From assembly GCF_947492455.1 (NCBI RefSeq), contig NZ_CANLNB010000003.1, forward strand, positions 434,001 to 498,000: a stretch of 64,000 nucleotides of DNA. Direction: 5' to 3'. Of this stretch, positions 7,692-16,886 are shown in pieces. The DNA is from an uncultured Aliiroseovarius sp. GTDB lineage: Bacteria > Pseudomonadota > Alphaproteobacteria > Rhodobacterales > Rhodobacteraceae. The position numbers and the translations under genes are program-made. The notes under the pieces were generated by a model, which was not told the origin of the DNA, made no database searches, and saw nothing but the letters and a program-made list of their open reading frames with translations. The first letter of the stretch is position 1. Each line of letters begins with the position of its first letter.

Positions 7692-10205
7692 ATGACAACG
7701 GCCATAAGTATTACATTGATCCTGTTGGCCCTTTTGCTGTTGCGCAAGGCGGTTACATCGCGCCGCGCGGCTCTCGGATTTTCCGCTAGTATTCTGGTTC
7801 TGCTGCTCTTTCTGGTCACATACTATGGGGTCAATGCCCTGACCGGATCGGGCATTGAAGAATCCGTCCTCTTCCATGTTGTCGCTGGGATGGAGGGCGC
7901 CACGGTGCAGGACTTCACCGCCGTCATCGTCGTTGTTGCGCTGTTGGTGGTCGCCGCACTGATCGTGACATATTTTGCCTTCCGCTTTATGCGCGCCCGT
8001 AAAAATGATGCGCCGCGCCGAGCCCCGGTTTTGGCCGGCATGGCGGCATTGCTGGCTGCGTTTGCGGTAAATCCGACCGTGCTGGACGTCAGCGATCTGG
8101 CTTGGAAATACGGGATCGGTGCGCTTGGCGGCGGGAACCGGATTGCGCCGCCGCCGGAATATGTTGCGATCGACAAACGTGACGCGAAAGGAACCGACAA
8201 GAACGTCGTCCTGCTGTATCTCGAGTCGATCGAGCGCACCTATATGGACGAAGACCTGTTTCCCGGGCTGACGCCGAACTTGCTGGAACTTGAGAAACAG
8301 GCGCTTAGCTTCACCGACATGACGCAGGTCACCTGGGCCAGTTGGACGATCGGCGCGATGGTGGCCAGCCAATGCGGCATCCCGCTGGCCGGGTCTGGCG
8401 CGGGTTCGGACGAGTTCCTGCCTGCCGCGACCTGTATGGGGGATCTGCTGCGCGACGCGGGCTATGACATGACGTATATGCACGGCTCGTCGCTGGAGTT
8501 CGCAGGCTGGGGGACGTTCTATGAAACCCACGGTTTTGACACGGTCGAGGGCGCAGACGATCTCTATAGCGCGCTGGATGACCCGTATTACAAGTCCATT
8601 TGGGGGATCTATGATGATGCCCTTTTGAAGATTGGGGCAGAGCGGTTCGACACGCTTGCCGCCCGCGACAGGCCCTTCGGACTGGTTCTTCTGACCGTCG
8701 ATACCCACCACCCGCAGGGCGGCACGGTCTCTAAAACCTGTGAAGGCATCACCTATAGGGACGGCGAAAACCCTTTCCTGAATGCGGTGCATTGTGCCGA
8801 CCACATGGCGGGCGAGTTTGTCCGCCACGTCCTTGCAAGCCCCGCGATGGAAGACACAGTCCTGTTGGTGATGTCGGATCATCTGGCCCGACCGAACTCG
8901 GTCTGGGATACGCTTGAGGCCGCGGATCGCACAAACCTTGTGATGGCCTTCGGGGCAGGGATCGAACCCGGAAAGATCGACAAACCCGGCACGACCTTCG
9001 ATCTTGCGCCGACCTTCCTTGGGCTACTGGGGGCCGAGGTCGACGCGATGGGCTATGGACGTGACCTTCAGGGGCCGACCCCGTCCTTGCGGACCACGAC
9101 GGCCGACCTGAACCTGCTTCTGGAAGACCATTGGACCTTCCTGTCATCCCTTGCAGTCTTTCCCCAGCTGAATGCGGGTATTCGGGTCGATGAGGCGGCT
9201 GAAAAGGCCTATATGGGCACACGCTATGTGCGGCTGCCCGCCATCTTCCAGTTAAATGACGATCTGCGTGTGCGGGACATTCTCTATGATCTCGACGACG
9301 GCAACAAACTACCACGGAAGCTGTTGGATACGTGGTATGGCGACCTGTTTGTCTGGGTGGATCGTTGCGCGCGGGTCAGTGTTTTTGAAGGGCGCAAGAC
9401 GAGCATGCCCGCAGAATACTGCGCGCTGGTCGGTAGCATTGGCAGCCCGGGCCTGACGTCATTTCCGTTGGCCGATGGGGTGACCTTGCCCTTTGGCAGC
9501 CTGAAGAACGTGTTCGCGCAGGTGCGACCGGACCAAGCCTATTTCGACAGCGTTGTTGGTGAGTTATACAACAACACATTGTTGATTGACGCGGACGAGG
9601 TGCGCGCGGTGTCGCCATCGGGTCTTGTCGGCGACTTCGTCATCCGTTCTACCGGCGGGGCAGATGCGTGGGAAAGTTATGTATCCAACCGGGCGCAGGG
9701 CGGTGAAATCGTCTATGTCTATCGTGGGATGACGCTTTTGGGTCTGAACCCGGATGCGGCCCCGGTGAAGATCGCCCACGAAGACACCTGTGCGTGGGGG
9801 GGCGAGCTGCCGGACCCCGAGGTGTTGCTCGACACCGGTTTTGGAACCGCCATGGACCGCACGTCCAAGGACTTCGGCGCGTTTGCTGTCGTCGTGCATT
9901 CCTCTGCCCTGTGCAGCGATCCCGACATTGATTTCGAAGGGATCTTCGCGGGCACCGGGTTTAGCAAGTGGCGCGATATCCAAGGCGCACAGCCCTATGT
10001 CGCCATCCGTGCAGGGAATGGCAACGTCACCGAATATCTGGGTGAGCCGAACACGGCCATGGTGTTGGAGTTACGCGATTTCTTGCGACAAGACGTGGCC
10101 GAACCCCGTCCCTTGGTCCTGCGCGACCTTGCTGGAGCTCAGGACGCGCCTTTCGTCGCTGAACTGCCTTTGCTTCCCCGTTTTGAAACCGACCGGTTGC
10201 ACTAA
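7692..10205 (+). CDS. opgB: OpgB/MdoB-type phosphoglycerol transferase, membrane-bound
   Basis: An 837-residue protein with four N-terminal membrane helices (about residues 1-20, 30-52, 75-100 and 112-135) and a large periplasmic alkaline-phosphatase-superfamily domain. It follows E. coli MdoB closely in blocks: LLYLESIERTYMDED, MVASQCGIPLAG, LTVDTHHPQG (Asp337, His339, His340), SDHLA (Asp396, His397), and the C-terminal FVWVDRCARV segment that other family members lack. Thr219 in SWTIGAM occupies the likely nucleophile position. In E. coli the enzyme moves phosphoglycerol from phosphatidylglycerol to osmoregulated periplasmic glucans. AAGGGAAAGGA before ATG 7692 fixes the start. No opgG/opgH lies nearby. 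The frame ends 7 bp from a convergent histidine kinase gene. Confidence 0.85.
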   Translation: MTTAISITLILLALLLLRKAVTSRRAALGFSASILVLLLFLVTYYGVNALTGSGIEESVLFHVVAGMEGATVQDFTAVIVVVALLVVAALIVTYFAFRFMRARKNDAPRRAPVLAGMAALLAAFAVNPTVLDVSDLAWKYGIGALGGGNRIAPPPEYVAIDKRDAKGTDKNVVLLYLESIERTYMDEDLFPGLTPNLLELEKQALSFTDMTQVTWASWTIGAMVASQCGIPLAGSGAGSDEFLPAATCMGDLLRDAGYDMTYMHGSSLEFAGWGTFYETHGFDTVEGADDLYSALDDPYYKSIWGIYDDALLKIGAERFDTLAARDRPFGLVLLTVDTHHPQGGTVSKTCEGITYRDGENPFLNAVHCADHMAGEFVRHVLASPAMEDTVLLVMSDHLARPNSVWDTLEAADRTNLVMAFGAGIEPGKIDKPGTTFDLAPTFLGLLGAEVDAMGYGRDLQGPTPSLRTTTADLNLLLEDHWTFLSSLAVFPQLNAGIRVDEAAEKAYMGTRYVRLPAIFQLNDDLRVRDILYDLDDGNKLPRKLLDTWYGDLFVWVDRCARVSVFEGRKTSMPAEYCALVGSIGSPGLTSFPLADGVTLPFGSLKNVFAQVRPDQAYFDSVVGELYNNTLLIDADEVRAVSPSGLVGDFVIRSTGGADAWESYVSNRAQGGEIVYVYRGMTLLGLNPDAAPVKIAHEDTCAWGGELPDPEVLLDTGFGTAMDRTSKDFGAFAVVVHSSALCSDPDIDFEGIFAGTGFSKWRDIQGAQPYVAIRAGNGNVTEYLGEPNTAMVLELRDFLRQDVAEPRPLVLRDLAGAQDAPFVAELPLLPRFETDRLH

Positions 10206-10212
10206 GAAGGCC

Positions 10213-11661
10213 TTAGTTTCTGCAAATCTCAAGACAGGCGCGCAACCCATGCGCGCCCGTTTCGAAGTAGAGGCGCCCACCATGTTGTTCAGCAACCGTT
10301 GCCACGATTGTCAGACCCAGCCCGAACCCATCCACGGCTTGCGTGTTTTCCCCCCGCTTGAACGGCGCCACCACGGCTTCGATATCGTCGGCGGACATAC
10401 CTGACCCTTCATCCTCAACCACGATGGTGGCGTGATCGGCGTTTGCCGTCAGCTCGACCGTGGCGCGGCGACCGTATTTCAACGCGTTCTCGATCAGGTT
10501 CGATATTGCGCGTTTCAGGGACACGGGGCGGGCGGTGATCAGGATGCGTTGGATGTCGGGCAGCGCCACATGGCCGGGTGTGGCGGCAAACACCGAGCGT
10601 CCCCCTTCGACCGAGGGCCGCTCGAGCGTGCGGATCGCGACGGGCTGGCCCAGATCCTCGTAATCCGCGACGAGCGCTTCGATCAGAGAGGTCAGGGACA
10701 CTTGCCGCGGGTTTTCTTCGTTCAGCTCGGCGCGGGTATAGGTCAGCACGCTTTCGATCATCTCGGTCATGCTGTCGATATCGGCCTCGAACTTGTCCCG
10801 TAGATCGGCGTCCTCGATCAGCGCGGTACGCAGGCGCAAGCGGGTGGCAGGGGTGCCAAGGTCATGGCTAACGCCGGATAGAACGGTCGCGCGCTTGGAC
10901 AGTTGGGCGCGCTCATCCTCCAGATAGCTGTTCACCGCCAGAACGATGTCGCGCAGCTCTTCCGGCCCTTGCACGGCATAGCTTTCCGGCCCGCCCAGAC
11001 GGCGCCGATTATGAAGCGCCCGCGCGAAGCGGTCGAAATAGGCAGAGGTGTCGCGCACCACCGTGGCAAGGATAGCTAAGGCCACCAGACACATCAGAAC
11101 GGCTAGCAGGCGCAAATCCGTAGGTGCCGCGCCGCAGCCCCAGACCGCGCGCCCGTCGATGCGCAACCACGGTTGTGTCCCCATGCGGGCAAAGAGGATT
11201 GGTTCGCTGCAATAGGTCGCGAGCAGGCGCGTGACATTGCCGAACTTCTGGGCGGCAGGCTGGCCTTCGTTCGAGACAAGTTCAGACACCGAATATTGCA
11301 GGTTCTCGGACACGATACCGAGGATCAGGGTCTCGCCGGATACCGGATCCCGGCCCGGACCCTTGATTGACACATTGGTGGTGAAGGCGGGCTTGGGGAT
11401 GTCGGGCAGGCGCGAAAACTCGCCACGGCTGGCCAGAATTTCATCCATCGCGTTCAGCGAAGTGATGTGGATGCCTTCAGGCGGCTCGGCACCCGTGCGC
11501 AGGGATTCATAAAGCGCGATGCCGGTGACATAGCTGCCGGTCAGGTGTTCCTGCCACGAGCGGTTCGACGCAAACCACATCCATGCCGAGATGAAGGCCA
11601 TCGCGAACGAGACCACGACCAGCGTGATCCCAAGGGTTTGCAGACGAAACCCCTTGCTCAT
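10213..11661 (-). CDS. Sensor histidine kinase of an OmpR-type two-component system
   Basis: A 482-residue EnvZ-like kinase. Transmembrane helices at about residues 8-30 and 183-202 bracket a 150-residue periplasmic sensor region. A HAMP-like linker is followed by the H-box VSHDLGTPATRLRLR with His266 (HDLGTP in place of the usual HELRTP), the N-box NLIENALKYG, the G1 box EDEGSGM, PFKRG and the G2 box GFGLGL. All catalytic boxes are present. Its start overlaps the response-regulator stop by 4 bases (ATGA), so the two are translationally coupled. The pair is divergent from a glucose-type ABC transporter. The signal is unknown; sugar or a sugar derivative is inferred from context, as for Pseudomonas GtrS. 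Confidence 0.9.
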   Translation of the reverse strand: MSKGFRLQTLGITLVVVSFAMAFISAWMWFASNRSWQEHLTGSYVTGIALYESLRTGAEPPEGIHITSLNAMDEILASRGEFSRLPDIPKPAFTTNVSIKGPGRDPVSGETLILGIVSENLQYSVSELVSNEGQPAAQKFGNVTRLLATYCSEPILFARMGTQPWLRIDGRAVWGCGAAPTDLRLLAVLMCLVALAILATVVRDTSAYFDRFARALHNRRRLGGPESYAVQGPEELRDIVLAVNSYLEDERAQLSKRATVLSGVSHDLGTPATRLRLRTALIEDADLRDKFEADIDSMTEMIESVLTYTRAELNEENPRQVSLTSLIEALVADYEDLGQPVAIRTLERPSVEGGRSVFAATPGHVALPDIQRILITARPVSLKRAISNLIENALKYGRRATVELTANADHATIVVEDEGSGMSADDIEAVVAPFKRGENTQAVDGFGLGLTIVATVAEQHGGRLYFETGAHGLRACLEICRN

Positions 11662-12401
11662 GCGCTGTCCTCGGTCGTGACATCGGCGGTGAAGACATAG
11701 CCGATGCCGCGTTCGGTGCGCAGAAGTTCGGGGGATTTCGGGTCGGTCTCGATCTTGCCGCGTAGACGTCCCACAAGGACGTCGATGGCCCGGCCAGAGC
11801 CTTCGGGCGGGGTTCCCTGTGCCTCTCCGGTGACATCAAGGGCATTTGCGATTTCGTCACGGGTCAGGGGGATGTGCGGGTTGGCCAGAAGGACCTTTAG
11901 CAGTGCGGTTTCCTTGCGCGACAGCGCAACCTGATAGCCTTGCGGCGAGGTCACCTCGTCCCGTTTGGCATCATAGTGCCAGCCGGCAAAGCGAAAGACA
12001 GACACGCTGCGGCGATAAACAAGCGAGGCGCTGCGATTGGCGCGGTGCAAGACGGCGCGCACGCGGGCCAGCAGCAGTTCGGGGTTGAAGGGCTTGGCGA
12101 TATAGTCGTCCGCGCCGACCTCATACCCTTTCATACGGTGGTGATCAGCTGACAGGGCGGACACCAGAATGACGGGCACGTCCTGTTCCTTACGCAGGCG
12201 TGCACAGATCTCTACGCCGTTCTCATCCGCCAGCATCACGTCCAACAGGATCAGGTCCACGCGGCCGCCTTTAAGGTGGTGACGGATCGTGTCCTCGGTC
12301 TCGCAGGGGAACGCCATGAACCCGTTCTGTTGTAGAAACTGGGTCATCATGCTGCGCGTTTCTGCGTCATCATCGACGACAAGCAGTCGTGGAATCGCCA
12401 T
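11658..12401 (-). CDS. OmpR-family response regulator
   Basis: A 247-residue regulator with an N-terminal receiver domain (acidic pocket DDD at residues 10-12, phosphoacceptor Asp54 in LLDVML, Lys103 in AKPFNP) and a C-terminal winged-helix DNA-binding domain ending RGIGYVFTADV. It is the first gene of the regulator-kinase pair. Upstream of its start, at 12452-12497, are four GYAACA half-sites at helical phasing, the pattern expected for an OmpR-type protein, so it may control itself and the divergent sugar transporter. Pseudomonas GltR offers a functional parallel; orthology is not established. Confidence 0.9.
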   Translation of the reverse strand: MAIPRLLVVDDDAETRSMMTQFLQQNGFMAFPCETEDTIRHHLKGGRVDLILLDVMLADENGVEICARLRKEQDVPVILVSALSADHHRMKGYEVGADDYIAKPFNPELLLARVRAVLHRANRSASLVYRRSVSVFRFAGWHYDAKRDEVTSPQGYQVALSRKETALLKVLLANPHIPLTRDEIANALDVTGEAQGTPPEGSGRAIDVLVGRLRGKIETDPKSPELLRTERGIGYVFTADVTTEDSA

Positions 12402-12451
12402 GCGATATGCCTCCCTTCGGCAAATATGCCGTCCTCACCATCTGTGTGTTT

Positions 12452-12500
12452 GTAACAGCGTGCAACAAAATCAAGGCTTGCGTAACATCATGTAACAAAA
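12452..12500 (+). promoter_or_regulatory. Phased direct repeats, likely response-regulator operator
   Basis: The half-sites GTAACA, GCAACA, GTAACA and GTAACA begin at 12452, 12462, 12482 and 12492. The spacings are 10, 20 and 10 bp, and the block GTAACA-N3-TG-N-AACAAAA is repeated with a 30-bp period. OmpR-family regulators bind tandem half-sites one helical turn apart. The array sits between the divergent response-regulator (start 12401) and gtsA (start 12623) genes. Confidence 0.65.
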
Positions 12501-12622
12501 GGCTCGAAAAACTAACTTCAGCTGCAATCTGGCCCTGTTTCTAGCATTGCGCAAAGAGGGGTTCAGTCGGCAAGCTTGGGTTAGCGCTACCTAATCGGGT
12601 GGCCAATGGGAGGAAAAATCTA

Positions 12623-13867
12623 ATGAAGACATCCGTATTCGCGGCCGTTTCGGCCATTGCACTCACCTGCGCCATGCCCGCAGTTGCCGAGCCTCAGGCC
12701 GAGGTTCTGCACTGGTGGACATCGGGCGGTGAAGCCAAATCCGTCGCCGTTCTGCAGCAAGAGTTTGCAGACAATGGCGGCACCTGGACCGACATGCCGG
12801 TTGCCGGTGGCGGTGGCGATGCAGCCATGACCGCCCTGCGCGCACGTGTTCTGTCGGGCAACGCACCGACCGCCGTTCAGCTGAAAGGCCCAGCCATTCA
12901 GGAATGGTATGAAGAAGGCGTTCTGGCCGACATCTCGTCGGTGGCAGAGGCTGAAGGTTGGGCGGACGTACTGCCTGCCTCGATCGCTGGTCACATGATG
13001 TGTGAAGGCACATGGTGTGCAGCCCCCGTCAACGTACACCGTGTTGACTGGATCTGGGCCAACGCTGACGTTCTGGAAGCCAACGGCATCGCCATGCCCA
13101 CCACGTGGGACGAGTTCAACGCCGCCGCTGACAAACTGGCAGCCGCTGGCATCACTCCGCTGGCCCATGGCGGTCAGGCGTGGCAGGACGCCACCGTGTT
13201 TGAAGCAGTCGCACTGGGCATCCTTGGCGCTGACGGCTTCAAGAAAGCCTTTGTTGACCTGGACATGGACACTCTGAAATCTGACGGCATGGTCGCTGTC
13301 TTTGACCAGATGCGCAAAATGCGTGGCTATGTCGACGACAACTTCTCGGGCCGTGACTGGAACCTTGCCACGGCTATGGTCATGAATGGCGAAGCCGCCT
13401 TCCAGATCATGGGCGACTGGGCCAAAGGCGAGTTCCTTGCTGCTGGCAAAGCACCGGGTGAGGACTTCCTGTGCGCTTCGGTTCCCGGTGACGGCTTCCT
13501 GTACAACGTGGACAGCTTTGCCATGTTCAACGTGGATGGCGACGACAAGAAAGCCGGTCAGGACCTTCTGTCCAAGCTGATCGTTGGTCAGAACTTCCAG
13601 AAAGTGTTCAACCTGAACAAAGGGTCGATCCCGGCACGCGTTGACGTGGCTCTGGACGACTTTGACAGCTGTGCACACCTGTCTGCCAAAGACATGAACG
13701 AAAGCTCGGACAATGGTTCGCTGCTGCCCAGCTATGCCCACGGCATGGCGCTGCGTGGCGCGCAGTCGGGTGCCATCACCGATGTGGTGACCGCGCACTT
13801 CAACTCGGACATGTCCTCGGCTGATGCTGTGAACATGCTGGCCGACGCTGTCGCCAACTCCATGTAA
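12623..13867 (+). CDS. gtsA: Glucose/mannose-type ABC transporter substrate-binding protein
   Basis: A 414-residue periplasmic binding protein with a signal peptide (MKTSVFAAVSAIALTCAMPAVA, cleavage likely near residue 22). It follows Pseudomonas GtsA block by block: HWWTSGGE, VAGGGGDAAMTALRARV, VNVHRVDWIW, LAHGGQAWQDATVFEAVAL and MGDWAKGEF. GtsA binds glucose or mannose for the GtsBCD transporter. GGGAGGAAAA precedes ATG 12623; an upstream in-frame GTG at 12599 has no such site. It is the first gene of a four-gene operon, and a long hairpin directly after its stop codon probably gives it higher expression than the membrane genes. Confidence 0.9.
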   Translation: MKTSVFAAVSAIALTCAMPAVAEPQAEVLHWWTSGGEAKSVAVLQQEFADNGGTWTDMPVAGGGGDAAMTALRARVLSGNAPTAVQLKGPAIQEWYEEGVLADISSVAEAEGWADVLPASIAGHMMCEGTWCAAPVNVHRVDWIWANADVLEANGIAMPTTWDEFNAAADKLAAAGITPLAHGGQAWQDATVFEAVALGILGADGFKKAFVDLDMDTLKSDGMVAVFDQMRKMRGYVDDNFSGRDWNLATAMVMNGEAAFQIMGDWAKGEFLAAGKAPGEDFLCASVPGDGFLYNVDSFAMFNVDGDDKKAGQDLLSKLIVGQNFQKVFNLNKGSIPARVDVALDDFDSCAHLSAKDMNESSDNGSLLPSYAHGMALRGAQSGAITDVVTAHFNSDMSSADAVNMLADAVANSM

Positions 13868-13875
13868 ATCTCCCT

Positions 13876-13905
13876 GGCCTCGCGCCTGATCACAGGTGCG
13901 GGGCC
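13876..13905 (+). terminator. Stable intercistronic hairpin after gtsA
   Basis: GGCCTCGCGCCTG (13876-13888), loop ATCA and CAGGTGCGGGGCC (13893-13905) pair over 13 bp with two G-U pairs in RNA. It lies between gtsA and gtsB. Such hairpins typically protect the binding-protein mRNA from 3' decay or partly terminate transcription. Confidence 0.65.
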
Positions 13906-13929
13906 TCCTATTATTCAGGGAACGTTACA

Positions 13930-14802
13930 ATGACCGAATGGCTTGAACGTCATATCCCCAAGATGGTGCTCGCACCCTCTTTCATCGCCATCCTCGTTTT
14001 CGTTTACGGCTTCATCGCTTGGACTGCTTGGGTATCGTTGACCCGTTCGCGGCTGCTGCCAAAATACGAGGTCGAGGGGCTTATCCAATATGAGCGCCTG
14101 TTTGCATCGCCCCGGTTTGATACCGCGATGATGAACCTTTTCATCTTCGGTACGTTGTTCATCATCATCTCGATGGTGTTGGGCCTGCTGATCGCGATCC
14201 TGCTGGATCAGAAGATCCGCACCGAAGGCGTGTTGCGCACGATCTATCTTTACCCCATGGCGCTGTCGATGATCGTCACCGGTACCGCGTGGAAGTGGAT
14301 CATGAACCCCGGATTGGGCATCGAGAAGATGGTCCGCGACTGGGGGTTTGAAAACTTCAGTTTCGACTGGGTCATTGATCCCGATATGGCCATCTACGCC
14401 GTCGTGATCGCCGGTGTCTGGCAAGCGTCTGGCTTTGTTATGGCACTTTTCTTGGCTGGTCTGCGCAGCGTGGACGGAGAGATCATCAAAGCCGCACAGG
14501 TCGATGGTATCCCCAACTGGCGCATCTATTCCGCCATCATCATCCCCTCGATGGCCCCGATTTTCCTGTCAGCCTTCATCGTGCTGGCCCACCTTGCGAT
14601 CAAGAGCTTCGACCTTGTCATCGCACTGACCGGAGGCGGTCCCGGCTATGCCACCGACCTGCCTGCAACCTACATGTACGCGATGGCGTTCTCGCGCGGC
14701 GATATCGGGCAAGCGGCAAGCTCTGCCATGGTCATGATGGCCGTCGTCTTCGCGATCATCGTTCCCTACCTCTACTCTGAACTGAGGACGAAACATGACT
14801 GA
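13930..14802 (+). CDS. gtsB: Sugar ABC transporter permease (GtsB-type)
   Basis: A 290-residue inner-membrane permease of the MalF/UgpA type with six hydrophobic segments, the first at about residues 17-37 (LAPSFIAILVFVYGFIAWTA). The ATPase-contact EAA loop is KAAQVDGIPNWRIYSAIIIP near residue 190. It pairs with the next gene to form the membrane channel of the glucose/mannose importer. AGGGAACGTTACA precedes the start. Its last 8 bases overlap the start of gtsC, showing coupled translation. Confidence 0.9.
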   Translation: MTEWLERHIPKMVLAPSFIAILVFVYGFIAWTAWVSLTRSRLLPKYEVEGLIQYERLFASPRFDTAMMNLFIFGTLFIIISMVLGLLIAILLDQKIRTEGVLRTIYLYPMALSMIVTGTAWKWIMNPGLGIEKMVRDWGFENFSFDWVIDPDMAIYAVVIAGVWQASGFVMALFLAGLRSVDGEIIKAAQVDGIPNWRIYSAIIIPSMAPIFLSAFIVLAHLAIKSFDLVIALTGGGPGYATDLPATYMYAMAFSRGDIGQAASSAMVMMAVVFAIIVPYLYSELRTKHD

Positions 14803-15691
14803 TATTGCGCTTACCACCGCTCACAGCCCATCGCGCAATTGGGGTCGTATCGCCCTGCGCTGGCTTCTGTTCACCTTGCTTGGCTTGTTTGCCCTGTTCT
14901 ATCTGATGCCGCTTTTCGTGATGGTCACGACCTCGTTGAAAAGTCTGGAAGAGATCCGCACCGGCAGCCTTGTGGCCTTCCCCCGGGAAGTCACGTTCGA
15001 GGCCTGGCGGACCGCTTGGTCCGGCGCCTGTACCGGCATCCAGTGTGAAGGCCTGCGTCCTTACTTCTGGAACTCGGTGATCCTTGCGATCCCGGCGGTC
15101 CTGATCTCGACCATCCTTGGGGCGCTGAATGGCTATGTCATCGCCCAGTGGAAGTTCAAAGGCGCAAACCTGATCTTCTCGCTGATGCTGTTTGGGTGCT
15201 TCATCCCCTTTCAGGTGGTGCTGCTGCCGATGGCGCGGACACTGGGCATCATGGGCATTGCGGGCACCATCCCCGGACTGATCTTCGTCCACGTGATCTA
15301 TGGTATTGGCTTCACCACGCTCTTTTTCCGCAACTACTATGTCACCATTCCGCAAGAACTGGTGAAGGCGGCAAAAGTGGATGGCGCGGGTTTCTTCCGG
15401 ATCTTCTGGTCGATCTTCCTGCCGCTTTCGCTGCCGATCATCGTTGTGACCGTCATCTGGCAGTTCACCCAGATATGGAACGACTTCCTGTTCGGGGTCA
15501 GCTTCAGTCAGGCTGGCACCCAACCCGTCACTGTGGCGCTGAACAACATCGTAAACTCGACCACCGGCGTGAAGGAATACAACGTGGATATGGCTGCTGC
15601 GATCATCGCCGCGCTTCCCACACTCCTCGTCTATGTCGTCGCCGGCAAATACTTCATCCGCGGACTGACCGCGGGCTCTGTGAAGGGGTGA
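14795..15691 (+). CDS. gtsC: Sugar ABC transporter permease (GtsC-type)
   Basis: A 298-residue MalG/UgpE-type permease with six membrane segments, the first at about residues 22-45. The conserved cytoplasmic loop KAAKVDGAGFFRIFWSIFLP lies near residue 195. The N-terminal 20 residues are polar and cytoplasmic. Its start ATG lies inside the 3' end of gtsB. Together they form the heterodimeric channel served by the binding protein and the ATPase on either side. Confidence 0.9.
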   Translation: MTDIALTTAHSPSRNWGRIALRWLLFTLLGLFALFYLMPLFVMVTTSLKSLEEIRTGSLVAFPREVTFEAWRTAWSGACTGIQCEGLRPYFWNSVILAIPAVLISTILGALNGYVIAQWKFKGANLIFSLMLFGCFIPFQVVLLPMARTLGIMGIAGTIPGLIFVHVIYGIGFTTLFFRNYYVTIPQELVKAAKVDGAGFFRIFWSIFLPLSLPIIVVTVIWQFTQIWNDFLFGVSFSQAGTQPVTVALNNIVNSTTGVKEYNVDMAAAIIAALPTLLVYVVAGKYFIRGLTAGSVKG

Positions 15692-15716
15692 GAGATGGTT
15701 TTTGGAACAAAAATGA

Positions 15717-15770
15717 AAAGTGCCGGTGGCACTTTGCAAATCTCGAACGCCGCGAGCCGCTGCGAGCGGC
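15717..15770 (+). promoter_or_regulatory. Two small hairpins between gtsC and gtsD
   Basis: AAAGTGCC-GGT-GGCACTTT (15717-15735) and GCCGCT-GCG-AGCGGC (15756-15770) are both perfect. The second ends just before the GGGAAAGGA ribosome binding site of gtsD, so these structures could tune decay or translation of the ATPase message. Confidence 0.45.
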
Positions 15771-15788
15771 AGGGAAAGGATAACTGAT

Positions 15789-16886
15789 ATGACCCCTATT
15801 CTGGATATCAAAAACCTCTACAAGAACTATGGGTCCGTCGAGATCCTGAAAGACATCAACGTCGCGATCGAACCGGGAGATTTCTTGGTCCTCGTTGGTC
15901 CCTCGGGCTGCGGCAAGTCCACGCTCTTGAACTGCATCGCGGGGCTTGAACCGATCACCGCTGGTACCATCGACATCGGTGGGCGTGACATGACCGAGGT
16001 CAGCCCAAAAGACCGTGACATCGCGATGGTGTTCCAGTCCTACGCGCTTTACCCGACTATGTCGGTGGCCAAGAACATCACCTTCGGCATGAAAGTGCGG
16101 GGGGTGGACCAGGCCACGCAAGAGAAAAAGCTGAACGAGGTGGCGCAGCAGCTACAGATCGAACCGCTTCTGCAGCGCCGCCCCGGCCAGCTTTCCGGCG
16201 GTCAGCGGCAGCGTGTCGCGATGGGTCGGGCACTGGTCCGCGACCCCAAGCTCTTCTTGTTTGACGAGCCTCTGTCGAACCTCGACGCCAAGCTGCGTGT
16301 CGAGATGCGGTCCGAGATCAAGAAGCTGCACCAGAACTTGAATGCCACCATGGTCTACGTGACCCATGACCAGATCGAGGCAATGACCCTGGCGACCAAG
16401 ATCGTGGTCCTGAAAGGCGGGATCGTGCAGCAGATCGGCAGCCCGGCTGAGATCTACAACAAACCGGCGAACCTTTTCGTGGCGGACTTCATGGGTAGCC
16501 CGGCGATGAACCTGATCCCAGCGCGCGCCAAGGCCAATGGTTCCGGCACGAAGATCGAGATCGAACGCGCAGGTGCTGCCCCGTTGGTCCTGACCGACAC
16601 CCACGCCAAAGACCTGCCCGAGGACGTCATTCTGGGCCTGCGCCCCGAAGACATCGCCGAAGCGGGCTTCCGCGCGGGCGAGGACGTGCAAGAGGCCGAT
16701 TGCCTGATCGACATGGTCGAACCGGCTGGCGCCGACACCTATGTCGTGTCCCAACTGGGGGGCAAACAGGTCACCGCGCGCCTGCACGCCGAAACCAACG
16801 CGCGCTCGGGCGAGACGTTGCCCTTGGCGTTCGATCTAAGCAAAGTGTCCTACTTTGCACCCGAAAGCGGAAAGCGTCTGAACTGA
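15789..16886 (+). CDS. gtsD: Sugar ABC transporter ATP-binding protein (MalK/UgpC type)
   Basis: A 365-residue ATPase. Walker A is GPSGCGKST (residues 37-45), the Q-loop lies in MVFQSYALYP, the signature is LSGGQRQRVAMGRAL, Walker B is LFLFDEPLSNLD and the switch His is in YVTHDQIEAMTL. After about residue 240 a C-terminal OB-fold domain, as in MalK, is present. This is a full-length family member. It closes the gts operon. The frame is open upstream to 15720 but GGGAAAGGATAACTGAT precedes ATG 15789. One ATPase of this type can serve several sugar permeases, so it may be shared. Confidence 0.92.
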   Translation: MTPILDIKNLYKNYGSVEILKDINVAIEPGDFLVLVGPSGCGKSTLLNCIAGLEPITAGTIDIGGRDMTEVSPKDRDIAMVFQSYALYPTMSVAKNITFGMKVRGVDQATQEKKLNEVAQQLQIEPLLQRRPGQLSGGQRQRVAMGRALVRDPKLFLFDEPLSNLDAKLRVEMRSEIKKLHQNLNATMVYVTHDQIEAMTLATKIVVLKGGIVQQIGSPAEIYNKPANLFVADFMGSPAMNLIPARAKANGSGTKIEIERAGAAPLVLTDTHAKDLPEDVILGLRPEDIAEAGFRAGEDVQEADCLIDMVEPAGADTYVVSQLGGKQVTARLHAETNARSGETLPLAFDLSKVSYFAPESGKRLN

